Below are positions 22,925 through 28,824 of a stretch of 28,824 nt of DNA, piece after piece (position 1 is the first letter of the stretch; the number at the start of each line of letters is the position of its first letter). This DNA comes from a virus. Location of the stretch: positions 1 through 28,824 of IMG/VR virus record IMGVR_UViG_3300034374_004198; one strand, 5' to 3'. The position numbers were made by a program, and so were the translations under genes. The notes under the pieces are model-generated. The model was given only the letters and a program-made list of their open reading frames with translations. It made no database searches and was not told the origin of the DNA.

Positions 22925-23710
22925 ATGTCAAAAGGAATAGATGAGTTTGACAACTCTTGGTATGAGATTGATGACCAGTTTGACACTATTGCAACTAACA
23001 ATAGTTTTAAAACATCTTGGACACCAATGTCATTTAAGAAATCAAACGTAAACAAACAAGCAAACGTTACCTTTATGGGAGATAGTGTGCTTGATTGCAA
23101 AGCATATACTGGTACAGGCAAAGGTACTGTTGACTATGTAATCAAACAAGCACATGGAAACTATAAAGAGAACAAGAAAAAAGTTAACGACATAAGCATA
23201 GATGGTTTTACAATTCCAGATTGTATTGATGTTGTTAATGATGTTTATGGTAACGCAGTAGTTATTAGTGCAGGTGGTAACGACTTACTTGCAAAACTAT
23301 CTTTACTCAAAGCAAGTACAGATAACAATATAACTATGGGTATCATGAACGCAGAGTTAGACAAGCTAAGTAATGCATACGAAACTTTACTATACCAACT
23401 AAATAAAGGTGGTAGAAAGTTCTTACTCATTACTTGTTACGAGGGCAACCTAGCTTATAATCCACAACGTTTTAATAACGTAGATAATATTGCACTATCA
23501 ATAGTATCAATGTGGAACGATAGACTGTACAGAATAGCTAACGTTCATAACAACAGGAACAACAGTTTAGGACAACAGTTTGATGTACTAGATACACGTA
23601 CATTTATGACACCAGAGTGTTTCTATAACGAAATAGAGCCAAACGAAATTGGTGCAAAACGTATAGCAACACAAATCAACAAGTGGTTGTACAAAAACGA
23701 AGTAATCTAA
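22925..23710 (+). CDS. SGNH/GDSL-hydrolase-like protein with altered catalytic dyad (261 aa)
   Basis: SGNH hydrolases are serine esterases or lipases acting on acyl or acetyl esters. I start at ATG 22925 (MSKGIDEFDNSW), which has GAAAGGA upstream. Block I is NVTFMGDSVLD with GDS at 52-54; block III is AVVISAGGNDLLA with GGND at 117-120. Block V should read D-x-x-H-P-N; here it is NEIEPNEIGAKRIA, with E238 at the histidine position and N at the aspartate position. The fold and nucleophile look intact, but the usual Asp-His pair seems missing. It could be a binding protein or an enzyme with a changed mechanism. No signal peptide, so it acts in the cell or in the virion. First gene after the new promoter; TAA overlaps the next ATG. 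Confidence 0.75.
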   Translation: MSKGIDEFDNSWYEIDDQFDTIATNNSFKTSWTPMSFKKSNVNKQANVTFMGDSVLDCKAYTGTGKGTVDYVIKQAHGNYKENKKKVNDISIDGFTIPDCIDVVNDVYGNAVVISAGGNDLLAKLSLLKASTDNNITMGIMNAELDKLSNAYETLLYQLNKGGRKFLLITCYEGNLAYNPQRFNNVDNIALSIVSMWNDRLYRIANVHNNRNNSLGQQFDVLDTRTFMTPECFYNEIEPNEIGAKRIATQINKWLYKNEVI

Positions 23711-23808
23711 TGTGCGACCACTTGGAATACGTAATAGAAAATGGTAACAAGTGGTGTGTAGATTGTGGCACAGCACTTGGTCAACCATTTGAATTAGAAA
23801 AGGAATAA
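23710..23808 (+). CDS. Tiny zinc-binding protein (32 aa)
   Basis: ATG 23710 shares its A with the TAA of the SGNH gene. The 32 residues begin MCDHLEYVIENGNKWCVDCG, with a C-x2-H...C-x2-C arrangement typical of a minimal zinc knuckle, and end QPFELEKE. Translation is probably coupled to the SGNH gene. Such tiny zinc proteins recur in this window. Function unknown. Confidence 0.6.
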   Translation: MCDHLEYVIENGNKWCVDCGTALGQPFELEKE

Positions 23809-23834
23809 ACAATGGTAGAAAGCGAGGTGCAGTA

Positions 23835-24011
23835 ATGGGTAGAGATATTACTGAACACATAGATGAATATGTAGAGGACAATTATGGACACACTAATTGG
23901 GGATATAAAAGTTCCTATACAAAAGAAGAACTAGCAGATACATCTAAGTATGAGCTAGAAATAAATGACAGTATTGTAATTTGGTATGAGCCAATAGATG
24001 AGGAGTTGTAA
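23835..24011 (+). CDS. Small acidic protein (58 aa)
   Basis: ATG 23835 follows GCGAGGTGCA and the frame runs to TAA 24009-24011, overlapping the next ATG by one base. The product is MGRDITEHIDEYVEDNYGHT, then NWGYKSSYTKEELADTSKYE and a short acidic end. It is 58 residues, rich in Asp/Glu/Tyr, with no recognised domain. A seven-codon frame before it (23812-23835) is too short to judge. Coupled position in a chain of TAATG junctions supports a real gene. Confidence 0.6.
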   Translation: MGRDITEHIDEYVEDNYGHTNWGYKSSYTKEELADTSKYELEINDSIVIWYEPIDEEL

Positions 24012-24328
24012 TGCCTAATACATTAGAAAAAGAATACACAATGGTTACGTTTACAGAGTGGGTAGGAGAATATGAACACGACACAAGCTATTATTATCCT
24101 AGACATTATGTCAATAGCGTATTAGATGTTGACCTTATCAATGAGTTTTTTGGTAGGGAATTAACACAAGCCGATAGTGATATGCATAGAAATGATAGAT
24201 ACTGGGATAATGATAGAGTATTAGCAGTATCAAAGAAAGTTCCATTTAAAGCTACCGATAAACAGTTAAATTGGTTGTATCAAATCGGTGTTTATGGAGA
24301 TAATGAAAGAGAAAAGGTATCTACATAA
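24011..24328 (+). CDS. Unknown early-type protein (105 aa)
   Basis: The ATG at 24011 is coupled to the previous TAA (TAATG), and the stop is coupled the same way to the next gene. The 105 residues are rich in Tyr, Asp and Trp (YYYPRHYVNSVLDVDLINEF). The C-terminal FKATDKQLNWLYQIGVYGDN resembles the short 'T-x-K-Q-x-x-x-L' helix found at the end of some phage DNA-binding proteins, but the similarity is slight. An internal ATG at 24041 is possible. Function unknown. Confidence 0.65.
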   Translation: MPNTLEKEYTMVTFTEWVGEYEHDTSYYYPRHYVNSVLDVDLINEFFGRELTQADSDMHRNDRYWDNDRVLAVSKKVPFKATDKQLNWLYQIGVYGDNEREKVST

Positions 24329-24627
24329 TGGACTATCAATACTTTAGAGATAAGCCAGTGCCTAAGTTAAAGCAACGTGAAAGAGTTGAGTGGATATTGA
24401 TAACTGCGAGAGAGAGCAGTGAGCCAAAGGTATCAAGCAACACTTTTATTTATGACTTTCGCATACCAAGAATATCTGCACACATATTTAATATGCGTGA
24501 GGACTTGTGGGAAATAGAAACTATAAAAGAAAACAATGAGTTCTTTTATAAGTTGTTACTTACACCACAAGAGATATTAGAACAAGCAAAGAAAGGACAA
24601 ACGTATGAGCAGACCACAATTATCTGA
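24328..24627 (+). CDS. Winged-helix DNA-binding protein (99 aa)
   Basis: ATG 24328 overlaps the previous TAA. Residues about 19-70 look like the short winged-helix domain common in phages: RVEWILITARESSEPKVSSN, then an aromatic linker, RIPRISAHIFNMREDLWEIE (recognition helix and wing) and a beta-hairpin ending FFYKLLLTP. Such proteins bind DNA and may act in phage gene control or replication start. The C-terminal tail is polar. The next gene begins 23 nt before its stop. Fold fairly likely, target unknown. Confidence 0.65.
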   Translation: MDYQYFRDKPVPKLKQRERVEWILITARESSEPKVSSNTFIYDFRIPRISAHIFNMREDLWEIETIKENNEFFYKLLLTPQEILEQAKKGQTYEQTTII

Positions 24628-24949
24628 TACTGATTATGGATTTAATGGATTAGTAAGGATATTTAATGAAAAAGAAATAGAGATGAACGAGTGGGTCATT
24701 GAAAAATTAGACAAAGAACGTGGTGGTATTAAGTTTGTATTACCAAATGCAGAGGGAAAAATCTATCTTACATGGTTAGATTTATACCAAGTTGATGTTG
24801 TATTTATTACATCACAAAAAAGATACAATGAAACTGTAATGCTAGGAGATGTCTATGAAATCATTGATGCACTAGAGAAATCAAGACTTAAAGTTAAAAA
24901 GACTATTGCAGATATGTTAATGAAAGCATTTAAAAGTGAGGAAGAATAA
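24605..24949 (+). CDS. Unknown protein (114 aa)
   Basis: The first ATG is at 24605, overlapping the winged-helix gene by 23 nt; a later ATG at 24685 (MNEWVIEKLDKERGG) would avoid the overlap and would start the beta-rich part. The central part alternates beta strands (GGIKFVLPNAEGKIYLTWLD), and the end is a basic helix (ALEKSRLKVKKTIADMLMKA). No family recognised. Coupled by TAATG to the following 41-aa gene. Confidence 0.65.
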   Translation: MSRPQLSDTDYGFNGLVRIFNEKEIEMNEWVIEKLDKERGGIKFVLPNAEGKIYLTWLDLYQVDVVFITSQKRYNETVMLGDVYEIIDALEKSRLKVKKTIADMLMKAFKSEEE

Positions 24950-25074
24950 TGAAAGAAATAATAAATCTATTACAAAAAGTATTAGAAATCTCTAGACAAC
25001 TAGACAGTAATGGTAAATTGTCATTAACAACTGACTTAGAAGAAGAGATTGAAATATTTATAAAGGATAACTAA
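24949..25074 (+). CDS. Small helical protein (41 aa)
   Basis: ATG 24949 (TAATG with the previous stop) to TAA 25072-25074 encodes MKEIINLLQKVLEISRQLDS, NGKLSLTTDLEEEIEIFIKD and a final N. Two amphipathic helices separated by a turn. No family recognised. An AGGAGG follows the stop and serves the HTH gene. Confidence 0.6.
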   Translation: MKEIINLLQKVLEISRQLDSNGKLSLTTDLEEEIEIFIKDN

Positions 25075-25083
25075 GGAGGAATA

Positions 25084-25281
25084 ATGGATAGTAAGTGGAG
25101 TAAGATAGTTAAGGGTTTGTTAAATGAGGAAGATTACTTAGAAAAACAAACCAAAGCGTTTAGAAAGACCAGACTTACAGTAATAAAACAAATGCAAGAG
25201 GAACTTTCTATACAAGAGATTGCAAAACTTTTTAAGATATCAAGACAAAGAGTGTATAAAATAATAGAGAAAGGACAATAA
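25084..25281 (+). CDS. Small HTH protein (65 aa)
   Basis: This gene has the best plus-strand ribosome-binding site of the window (AAGGAGGAAT before ATG 25084). The 65 residues are basic. Residues about 41-62 form a clear helix-turn-helix of sigma-region-4/resolvase type (LSIQEIAKLFKISRQRVYKI). It is probably a DNA-binding regulator or a replication/recombination accessory, because it is coupled (TAATG) to the recombination-type gene. The N-terminal 40 residues form a charged helix that may dimerise. Confidence 0.75.
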   Translation: MDSKWSKIVKGLLNEEDYLEKQTKAFRKTRLTVIKQMQEELSIQEIAKLFKISRQRVYKIIEKGQ

Positions 25282-26177
25282 TGCCTAAGTTTAATTTAGA
25301 TAATTACGAAACAGTAGAGGACAGACTAAAAGTATTTTGGACAGACAATCCAAATGGTCGTGTATTTACAGAAGTTGTACACGAAACTGATGATGGAAGT
25401 TGTGTAACCATAAGAGCATTTGTATATAAAGATGAGAGCGACACAAATCCAGTATCTACTGGTATAGCACAAGAAACTAAAGGACAAGGTGGTTTCGCAA
25501 ATACTGATGCATGGGTAGAGAACTGCGAAACATCTGCTATTGGTAGAGCATTAGCGAACTGGAAGTATCAAGGTAGTAACAAAGCAAGACCTAGCCGAGA
25601 GGAAATGTCTAAGGTTGGTAATCAAGATGATAGAGTTGAGGTAGAGAAAAAGAGAGTGCATGTACCTACTAAAGAACAGAAAGAACAGATGAACAAAGTT
25701 GTTGATGAAATGGTTGCAGAGCCAAAGAAAAAGAACAATGCATCTGCACTTAAACAACTTATGTCGGCAACTGTATCTGATGCAGAGAAATTAAAAGAGT
25801 ATCAAAGAGATGCATACGTTGAGTGTGTAAGCGAACTTAAAATGCCAGAAGAAGTAGAAGATTGGGATAACGAACAGATGACTACGTTTCTTGATGTATT
25901 CCATAAACTTGTAGAGAAAGACAAAGGTTTAGGCGACCTTAACGAAGTCTTTGTAACAGAAGATATTACTGATAAAGGAGGTGATGAGATGGGAGATGAG
26001 TGGAAAAGCAATCCTGCTACCGAAGCACAACTTAAATGGTGTAAGGATATAGTTGCTAAAGCTACTGACAAGAACATTGATGGACTTGCAGAACTTAAAA
26101 AACTATACAATGGTGGCGATATTAATGGAGAAACTGCTAGTGAAATCATATCTAACTGGAACGATAAGGTTAAGTAA
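25281..26177 (+). CDS. Erf/annealase-like recombination protein of actinophage type (298 aa)
   Basis: Residues 1-110 match a phage DNA-binding/recombination pattern: RLKVFWTDNPNGRVFTEVV, a beta-sheet with VTIRAFVYKDESD, then NTDAWVENCETSAIGRALAN (74-93) and RPSREEM. The E-x-x-E/T-S-A-I-G-R-A-L core is typical of Erf/Rad52-like single-strand annealing proteins and relatives. The middle (110-240) is Lys/Glu-rich and helical, probably a linker. The last 55 residues (NPATEAQLKWCKDIVAKATD ... SEIISNWN) form a small helical domain of the sort often found at the end of phage recombination proteins. It likely binds single-stranded DNA in replication or recombination. Coupled on both sides by TAATG. 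Confidence 0.75.
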   Translation: MPKFNLDNYETVEDRLKVFWTDNPNGRVFTEVVHETDDGSCVTIRAFVYKDESDTNPVSTGIAQETKGQGGFANTDAWVENCETSAIGRALANWKYQGSNKARPSREEMSKVGNQDDRVEVEKKRVHVPTKEQKEQMNKVVDEMVAEPKKKNNASALKQLMSATVSDAEKLKEYQRDAYVECVSELKMPEEVEDWDNEQMTTFLDVFHKLVEKDKGLGDLNEVFVTEDITDKGGDEMGDEWKSNPATEAQLKWCKDIVAKATDKNIDGLAELKKLYNGGDINGETASEIISNWNDKVK

Positions 26178-26482
26178 TGGAAGAGCTAGAACAAGCTAGT
26201 ATCAATGTGCAAAGGTTGGTTGAAAGATTACAGAAACGTTTTCCTAATCACGATTTTAGCCAACCTGCACCATTAGATAGGAGATGTAAGAAAAGCACAA
26301 CAGGTGTATGCCCTGTATCAAAACATTTAGAGTATGCAACTGACACTGATGGTAATGATTTTTGTATTAAGCAAATAAAGTTAGCTGATGAAAGCAACCC
26401 ATACGCACATACAATCATTACTTGTAATGCAATAATTAAAACTAAAGAAGAAAAAGAATTAGCAAAAAAGGGAGTATTTTAA
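26177..26482 (+). CDS. Small cysteine-containing protein (101 aa)
   Basis: ATG 26177 is coupled to the recombination gene. The 101-residue product has a helical N-terminus (ASINVQRLVERLQKRFPNHD) and four cysteines spread over 38-83 (RRCKK, GVCPV, FCIKQ, ITCNA), perhaps a loose zinc site. No family recognised. The following gene is coupled by TAATG. A role with the recombination protein is suggested only by neighbourhood. Confidence 0.65.
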   Translation: MEELEQASINVQRLVERLQKRFPNHDFSQPAPLDRRCKKSTTGVCPVSKHLEYATDTDGNDFCIKQIKLADESNPYAHTIITCNAIIKTKEEKELAKKGVF

Positions 26483-26700
26483 TGGCAAATATATTTGATG
26501 AGCCAAAGATGTTAAAAGCGTGGGCAATAAAGTTAGCTAATGCTTGTGGTGGACAAAAAGTAGAGAAAACTATGTTTTTTACAAAGTTAAACACTAAAAG
26601 AATTGGAGAACTGTTAGATGAATTTGTTAATGACCACAACGATAACACTTTAAAGGTAGCTGAACAGCTTGGACAAATAAAGAAAACAGAGGAAGAGTAA
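26482..26700 (+). CDS. Small unknown protein (72 aa)
   Basis: Coupled at both ends by TAATG. The 72 residues start MANIFDEPKMLKAWAIKLAN and continue through a Gly/Lys segment to an acidic helix (GELLDEFVNDHNDNTLKVAE). It has one cysteine and no membrane segment or recognised motif. Conserved gene-like spacing supports it; function unknown. Confidence 0.65.
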   Translation: MANIFDEPKMLKAWAIKLANACGGQKVEKTMFFTKLNTKRIGELLDEFVNDHNDNTLKVAEQLGQIKKTEEE

Positions 26701-26783
26701 TGTTAGATGTAATTGTATTGATATCAGTTTTTGTAGGATTAAACTACTTAGCTTGGTATCTTATAGACAAAGGTAAACTCTAA
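26700..26783 (+). CDS. Membrane micro-protein (27 aa)
   Basis: ATG 26700 to TAA 26781-26783 encodes MLDVIVLISVFVGLNYLAWY then LIDKGKL. Residues 3-22 form one transmembrane helix with a short basic C-terminus. It is coupled at both ends by TAATG. Its small size makes it uncertain, but the hydrophobic helix and perfect overlaps argue for translation. Confidence 0.5.
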   Translation: MLDVIVLISVFVGLNYLAWYLIDKGKL

Positions 26784-26917
26784 TGTCATTTGAAAATGGA
26801 GATGTAATAACATATTGTTACGACTGTTTGACTTACAAATGTTGTTCGGTACAGAAAAATGATAAATCACAATGCTGTAGTAAGCTAACGTGTGATGAAT
26901 ATAGGGAGATAAAATGA
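26783..26917 (+). CDS. Cysteine-rich micro-protein (44 aa)
   Basis: ATG 26783 (TAATG) to TGA 26915-26917 encodes 44 residues with seven cysteines: YCYDCLTYKCC, then QCCSKLTC. The spacing (C-x2-C-x4-CC-x9-CC-x4-C) suggests one or two metal sites. Function unknown. The next gene starts in a four-base ATGA overlap. Confidence 0.55.
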   Translation: MSFENGDVITYCYDCLTYKCCSVQKNDKSQCCSKLTCDEYREIK

Positions 26918-27027
26918 GTAGTCCAGATGCAAAAGATTATCCTGTTTGTGTAAGGTGTAATCAAGTACCAGAGATACCATTAGATACAAAGGACACCTGT
27001 TATGACTGTAACAGAGGACACATTTAA
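26914..27027 (+). CDS. Zinc-ribbon micro-protein (37 aa)
   Basis: ATG 26914 to TAA 27025-27027 encodes MSSPDAKDYPVCVRCNQVPE, then IPLDTKDTCYDCNRGHI. C12-x2-C15 and C29-x2-C32 form a textbook zinc ribbon. It is the last rightward gene; its stop overlaps the stop of the convergent phosphoesterase gene. Confidence 0.6.
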   Translation: MSSPDAKDYPVCVRCNQVPEIPLDTKDTCYDCNRGHI

Positions 27028-28202
27028 AGCAGTTCTAAGTTAGCCCAACCTTTATTGTTAACTGTGAAAGTGAGAACAGCAGGGTGCGACCATAGTCCAG
27101 ACCTTTCTGTAAAATCAATAGACTTATCTAAACTTGGAGATTGAAACCAAGCACGATTACCTTGATACTTAGTACGCAAATGGTGGTAATGTCCTGTTAC
27201 TAATATCTCTGCCTGTCCACTAGGTAGGTGTCCATACATCTGACCTTTCCACCAATTCTCTATCTTAGCTTCTGGATTAGAGCCACCACCTGTCATATGA
27301 CCATGTGTCCAAGCACAAGTCTTACCTTTAATTTTCATAACTTGATGAAATCCATCTGGTATCTCAACTGATACCTTTCCATATCGTTCTGGATTAGCAT
27401 TCATAATCTCTTGACATATCTGCAAATGCATTGTATCGCTGTTATCTAATCTATTTGTATAGACTTGACCTTTACTGGACCTAGACATTTCACCATGATT
27501 ACCTGGAACACCTGCAAGAACAAGTTTATCTGCTAAAGGTAAGAAGGTTTCAACAGTTTTCATAATCATAGAACGTGCAAGAGCATATTGTTCAATGAGA
27601 GAGAGCGAAACATTGAAGGGTTGACTGTCGTAAAATGCTGCTGTACAGTTTTCTGTAAGGTCACCAAGTCCTATCATATAAATCTCATCTATATTCACAC
27701 CAAGTTTACGTAAGTCTTTTATTCTATTAACTGCATCTTGTAAAGCTATGTCATATCTTTTAATAGTATTCTCAACTCCATAGTCACGCTTACCCAACTG
27801 CCAGTCTGCCATGAAATATAAAAATGCTGTATCTCCACCTAATGTTTTCTTTTTTAAGGGTGGTTTTTTCTTAGCTTGTTTAAATAATTCTTGAAAATAC
27901 TTGTCGTGTCCTGGATTTTTCTTTCGTACAACGCCTTTAAATGCATAAAACGTTTCAGTTTTACCACCTTTTAGCTGAACATTCCACGAAGATGCACGTA
28001 CAGAGCCTTCAATGTAATATAATTCAGGGTCAAATCCCCATTCTTTTAATATAGAATCGAACTTATTTCTGTAATCAGGGTCTACACCAACGTGAGTTAT
28101 CTCACCTAGCCCTGTCTGTTCGTTTACTTCTAGTCCTGGTTGCCAACCTGATTTATAAAAGTTATTACCCCATTCATCAGGTATAAGTTTTTTCTTTGTG
28201 AT
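27024..28202 (-). CDS. Calcineurin-like metallophosphoesterase, apparent ATC start (392 aa)
   Basis: Metal-dependent phosphoesterase motifs are complete: DWQ (residues 133-135, at the end of a beta strand FLYFMADWQLGK), GDLTE (180-184), GNHGE (234-238), HGH (300-302) and GHYHH (337-341). It may act on nucleic-acid ends or nucleotides. ATG 27812 lies inside the first beta strand, so it cannot be the true start. The frame stays open and well-formed for 130 more codons upstream (for example KLIPDEWGNNFYKSGWQPGL), with no ATG, GTG or TTG. It then reaches ATC 28202-28200, which lies 5 nt after a perfect AGGAGG (28213-28208); a TGA lies a few codons above. The N-terminal 130 residues are an unrecognised extra domain. 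The stop overlaps the convergent zinc-ribbon gene. Confidence 0.85.
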   Translation of the reverse strand: MTKKKLIPDEWGNNFYKSGWQPGLEVNEQTGLGEITHVGVDPDYRNKFDSILKEWGFDPELYYIEGSVRASSWNVQLKGGKTETFYAFKGVVRKKNPGHDKYFQELFKQAKKKPPLKKKTLGGDTAFLYFMADWQLGKRDYGVENTIKRYDIALQDAVNRIKDLRKLGVNIDEIYMIGLGDLTENCTAAFYDSQPFNVSLSLIEQYALARSMIMKTVETFLPLADKLVLAGVPGNHGEMSRSSKGQVYTNRLDNSDTMHLQICQEIMNANPERYGKVSVEIPDGFHQVMKIKGKTCAWTHGHMTGGGSNPEAKIENWWKGQMYGHLPSGQAEILVTGHYHHLRTKYQGNRAWFQSPSLDKSIDFTERSGLWSHPAVLTFTVNNKGWANLELL

Positions 28203-28207
28203 AATTT

Positions 28208-28213
28208 CCTCCT
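28208..28213 (-). promoter_or_regulatory. Consensus AGGAGG ribosome-binding site that fixes a non-ATG start
   Basis: The minus strand reads AGGAGG-AAATT-ATC. The spacing of 5 nt points to ATC 28202 as start (or ATT 28205 at 2 nt, less likely). CCTGT (28227-28231) can pair with ACAGG (28211-28215), which would hide part of the site. Confidence 0.6.
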
Positions 28214-28250
28214 GTCAATATAAGTGTACAGGATTATTAGTAATATTTGA

Positions 28251-28460
28251 TTATTTAGAAACTTTTTTTGGTTGTGGACTTATTTTATTTTTAGCAAAAG
28301 ACTTCAACACTGATAACACAGCAGCACCACCTGCTAAGGCAGCTACTTCAAGTGTACTTATGTCAACACCCAACGCAGGTGTAATAACAAGTGTTGAGGC
28401 AAATGTTTCTACAAATGTCCACAAACATCTTTCAATTAAATCTTTATATTCTTCACTCAC
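28251..28460 (-). CDS. Holin, r1t-like (69 aa)
   Basis: The holin forms membrane lesions that trigger lysis. The product, from GTG 28460-28458, has an amphipathic start (SEEYKDLIERCLWTFVETFA) and a hydrophobic middle (about residues 15-32). A D-I-S-T-L turn follows, then a second hydrophobic helix (EVAALAGGAAVLSVLKSFAK), with a basic tail KNKISPQPKKVSK. Two membrane helices and a basic end fit the r1t holin family common in actinophages. The GTG overlaps the TAG of the amidase gene by one base (TAGTG), the usual endolysin-holin pairing. Confidence 0.8.
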   Translation of the reverse strand: MSEEYKDLIERCLWTFVETFASTLVITPALGVDISTLEVAALAGGAAVLSVLKSFAKNKISPQPKKVSK

Positions 28461-28824
28461 TATATCATTCTTCCTAACTTTAATTTATTTTCAATGTTCT
28501 CTAGTTTAGCAATAATTGTATCTAATTTCTTTTGAATAAAATGTGGATGTATCATCTCAGGTGGACTTTCATTACTAGCTGTGCTAGTAACTAAACCATC
28601 TACAATGTGTTGTCGCCAAGCATCTCCAGGACAATCAGTTTGTTTGAAAGAACTATGAGGTCTAAGCTCACCACCTACTTGTTCGTAGAGCCACTTAACA
28701 GATGCAACAGCTTTATCTGAAGGTTTGTCGGTAGGTTTTGAGCCACCAAGCCAACACACAGCAACATAATGCTTGTTATTGTAATTAATCTCTTGCCTAC
28801 TGTTACCACCTTGTGCTGCACTTC
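28460..28824 (-). CDS. Endolysin: PGRP/amidase-2-type N-acetylmuramoyl-L-alanine amidase, 5' end cut by window
   Basis: The enzyme cleaves the lactyl-amide bond between MurNAc and L-Ala in peptidoglycan. The frame is open to the right edge (starting SAAQGGNSRQEINYNNKHYV) and continues with VAVCWLGGS, KAVASVKWLYEQVGG and LRPHSSFKQTDCPGDAWR. The beta-strand WLGG, the PHSSFKQT-x-CPGD motif (zinc-binding His and Cys) and the helix after it are typical of PGRP/Amidase_2 endolysins. After it comes a linker (about 35 residues, TSTASNESPPEMIHPHF) and a coiled-coil end (KLDTIIAKLENIENKLKLGR). A GTG at 28759 is not the start; the upstream part lies outside the window. Stop TAG overlaps the holin start. 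Confidence 0.85.
   Translation of the reverse strand, partial: SAAQGGNSRQEINYNNKHYVAVCWLGGSKPTDKPSDKAVASVKWLYEQVGGELRPHSSFKQTDCPGDAWRQHIVDGLVTSTASNESPPEMIHPHFIQKKLDTIIAKLENIENKLKLGRMI

Noticed and set aside
23812-23835. Seven-codon frame MVESEVQ
   Set aside because: Too short to support as a gene, though it could help couple translation into the gene at 23835.
23588-23881. Minus-strand frame opposite the SGNH gene end
   Set aside because: Antisense shadow without a ribosome-binding site; the plus strand holds coupled genes here.
25551-26149. Minus-strand frames opposite the recombination gene
   Set aside because: Ser/Leu-rich translations without ribosome-binding sites, antisense to a gene with recognisable motifs.
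27024-27812. Phosphoesterase starting at ATG 27812 (262 aa)
   Set aside because: That ATG lies inside the first catalytic beta strand, has no ribosome-binding site, and the frame continues upstream with protein-like sequence to an AGGAGG.
28198-28509. Plus-strand frame opposite the holin
   Set aside because: Antisense to the holin and amidase genes, which have clear family features.

Overview
The window looks like a partial genome of a tailed double-stranded DNA phage, very A+T-rich (about one third G+C by eye) and densely packed, with overlapping genes and mostly TAA stops. A large terminase, a portal protein, a virion lysozyme-like protein, very large virion proteins, a holin and an amidase identify it as a phage. 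The lysis genes (PGRP-type amidase, r1t-like holin), the peptidoglycan-binding module, the calcineurin-like phosphoesterase and the recombination-type protein with a WVENCETSAIGRALA motif resemble those of actinobacteriophages. The low G+C would suit a marine actinobacterium, but the host is an inference. No tRNA, CRISPR array, integrase or insertion sequence was seen.

Layout. Positions 1-19718 (minus strand) hold a late operon read right to left: three tiny genes (a basic peptide, a 33-aa protein, a zinc ribbon), then TerL, portal, two small linker proteins, a 2018-aa protein, a 475-aa protein, a lysozyme-domain protein, a small protein, a 1549-aa protein, a 405-aa protein and a peptidoglycan-binding protein cut by the window edge. 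No major capsid protein is recognisable. Positions 19719-20836 form a roughly 1.1-kb noncoding region full of hairpins, tandem repeats and palindromes. It ends at its left in a UUCG-loop terminator only 14 nt before the late operon. Positions 20837-21976 (minus) hold five small early-type genes with two sigma70-like promoters and a terminator.

Positions 22087-27027 (plus) hold a rightward operon of small genes. It starts with two small proteins, a possible leader ORF and a structured RNA that ends in a strong intrinsic terminator at 22805-22872. A new extended -10 promoter then precedes a run of translationally coupled genes: an SGNH-hydrolase-like protein, small zinc-ribbon proteins, a winged-helix protein, an HTH protein, a recombination (Erf/annealase-like) protein and several short unknowns. 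Positions 27024-28824 (minus) hold the lysis-side cluster, converging on the rightward operon: amidase (cut by the right edge), holin and metallophosphoesterase. The phosphoesterase has no ATG/GTG/TTG start and appears to start at ATC behind a perfect AGGAGG.

The main points for follow-up are the noncoding region before the late operon, the attenuator-like leader at 22526-22872, the ATC-start phosphoesterase, and the unusual virion module with two giant proteins.
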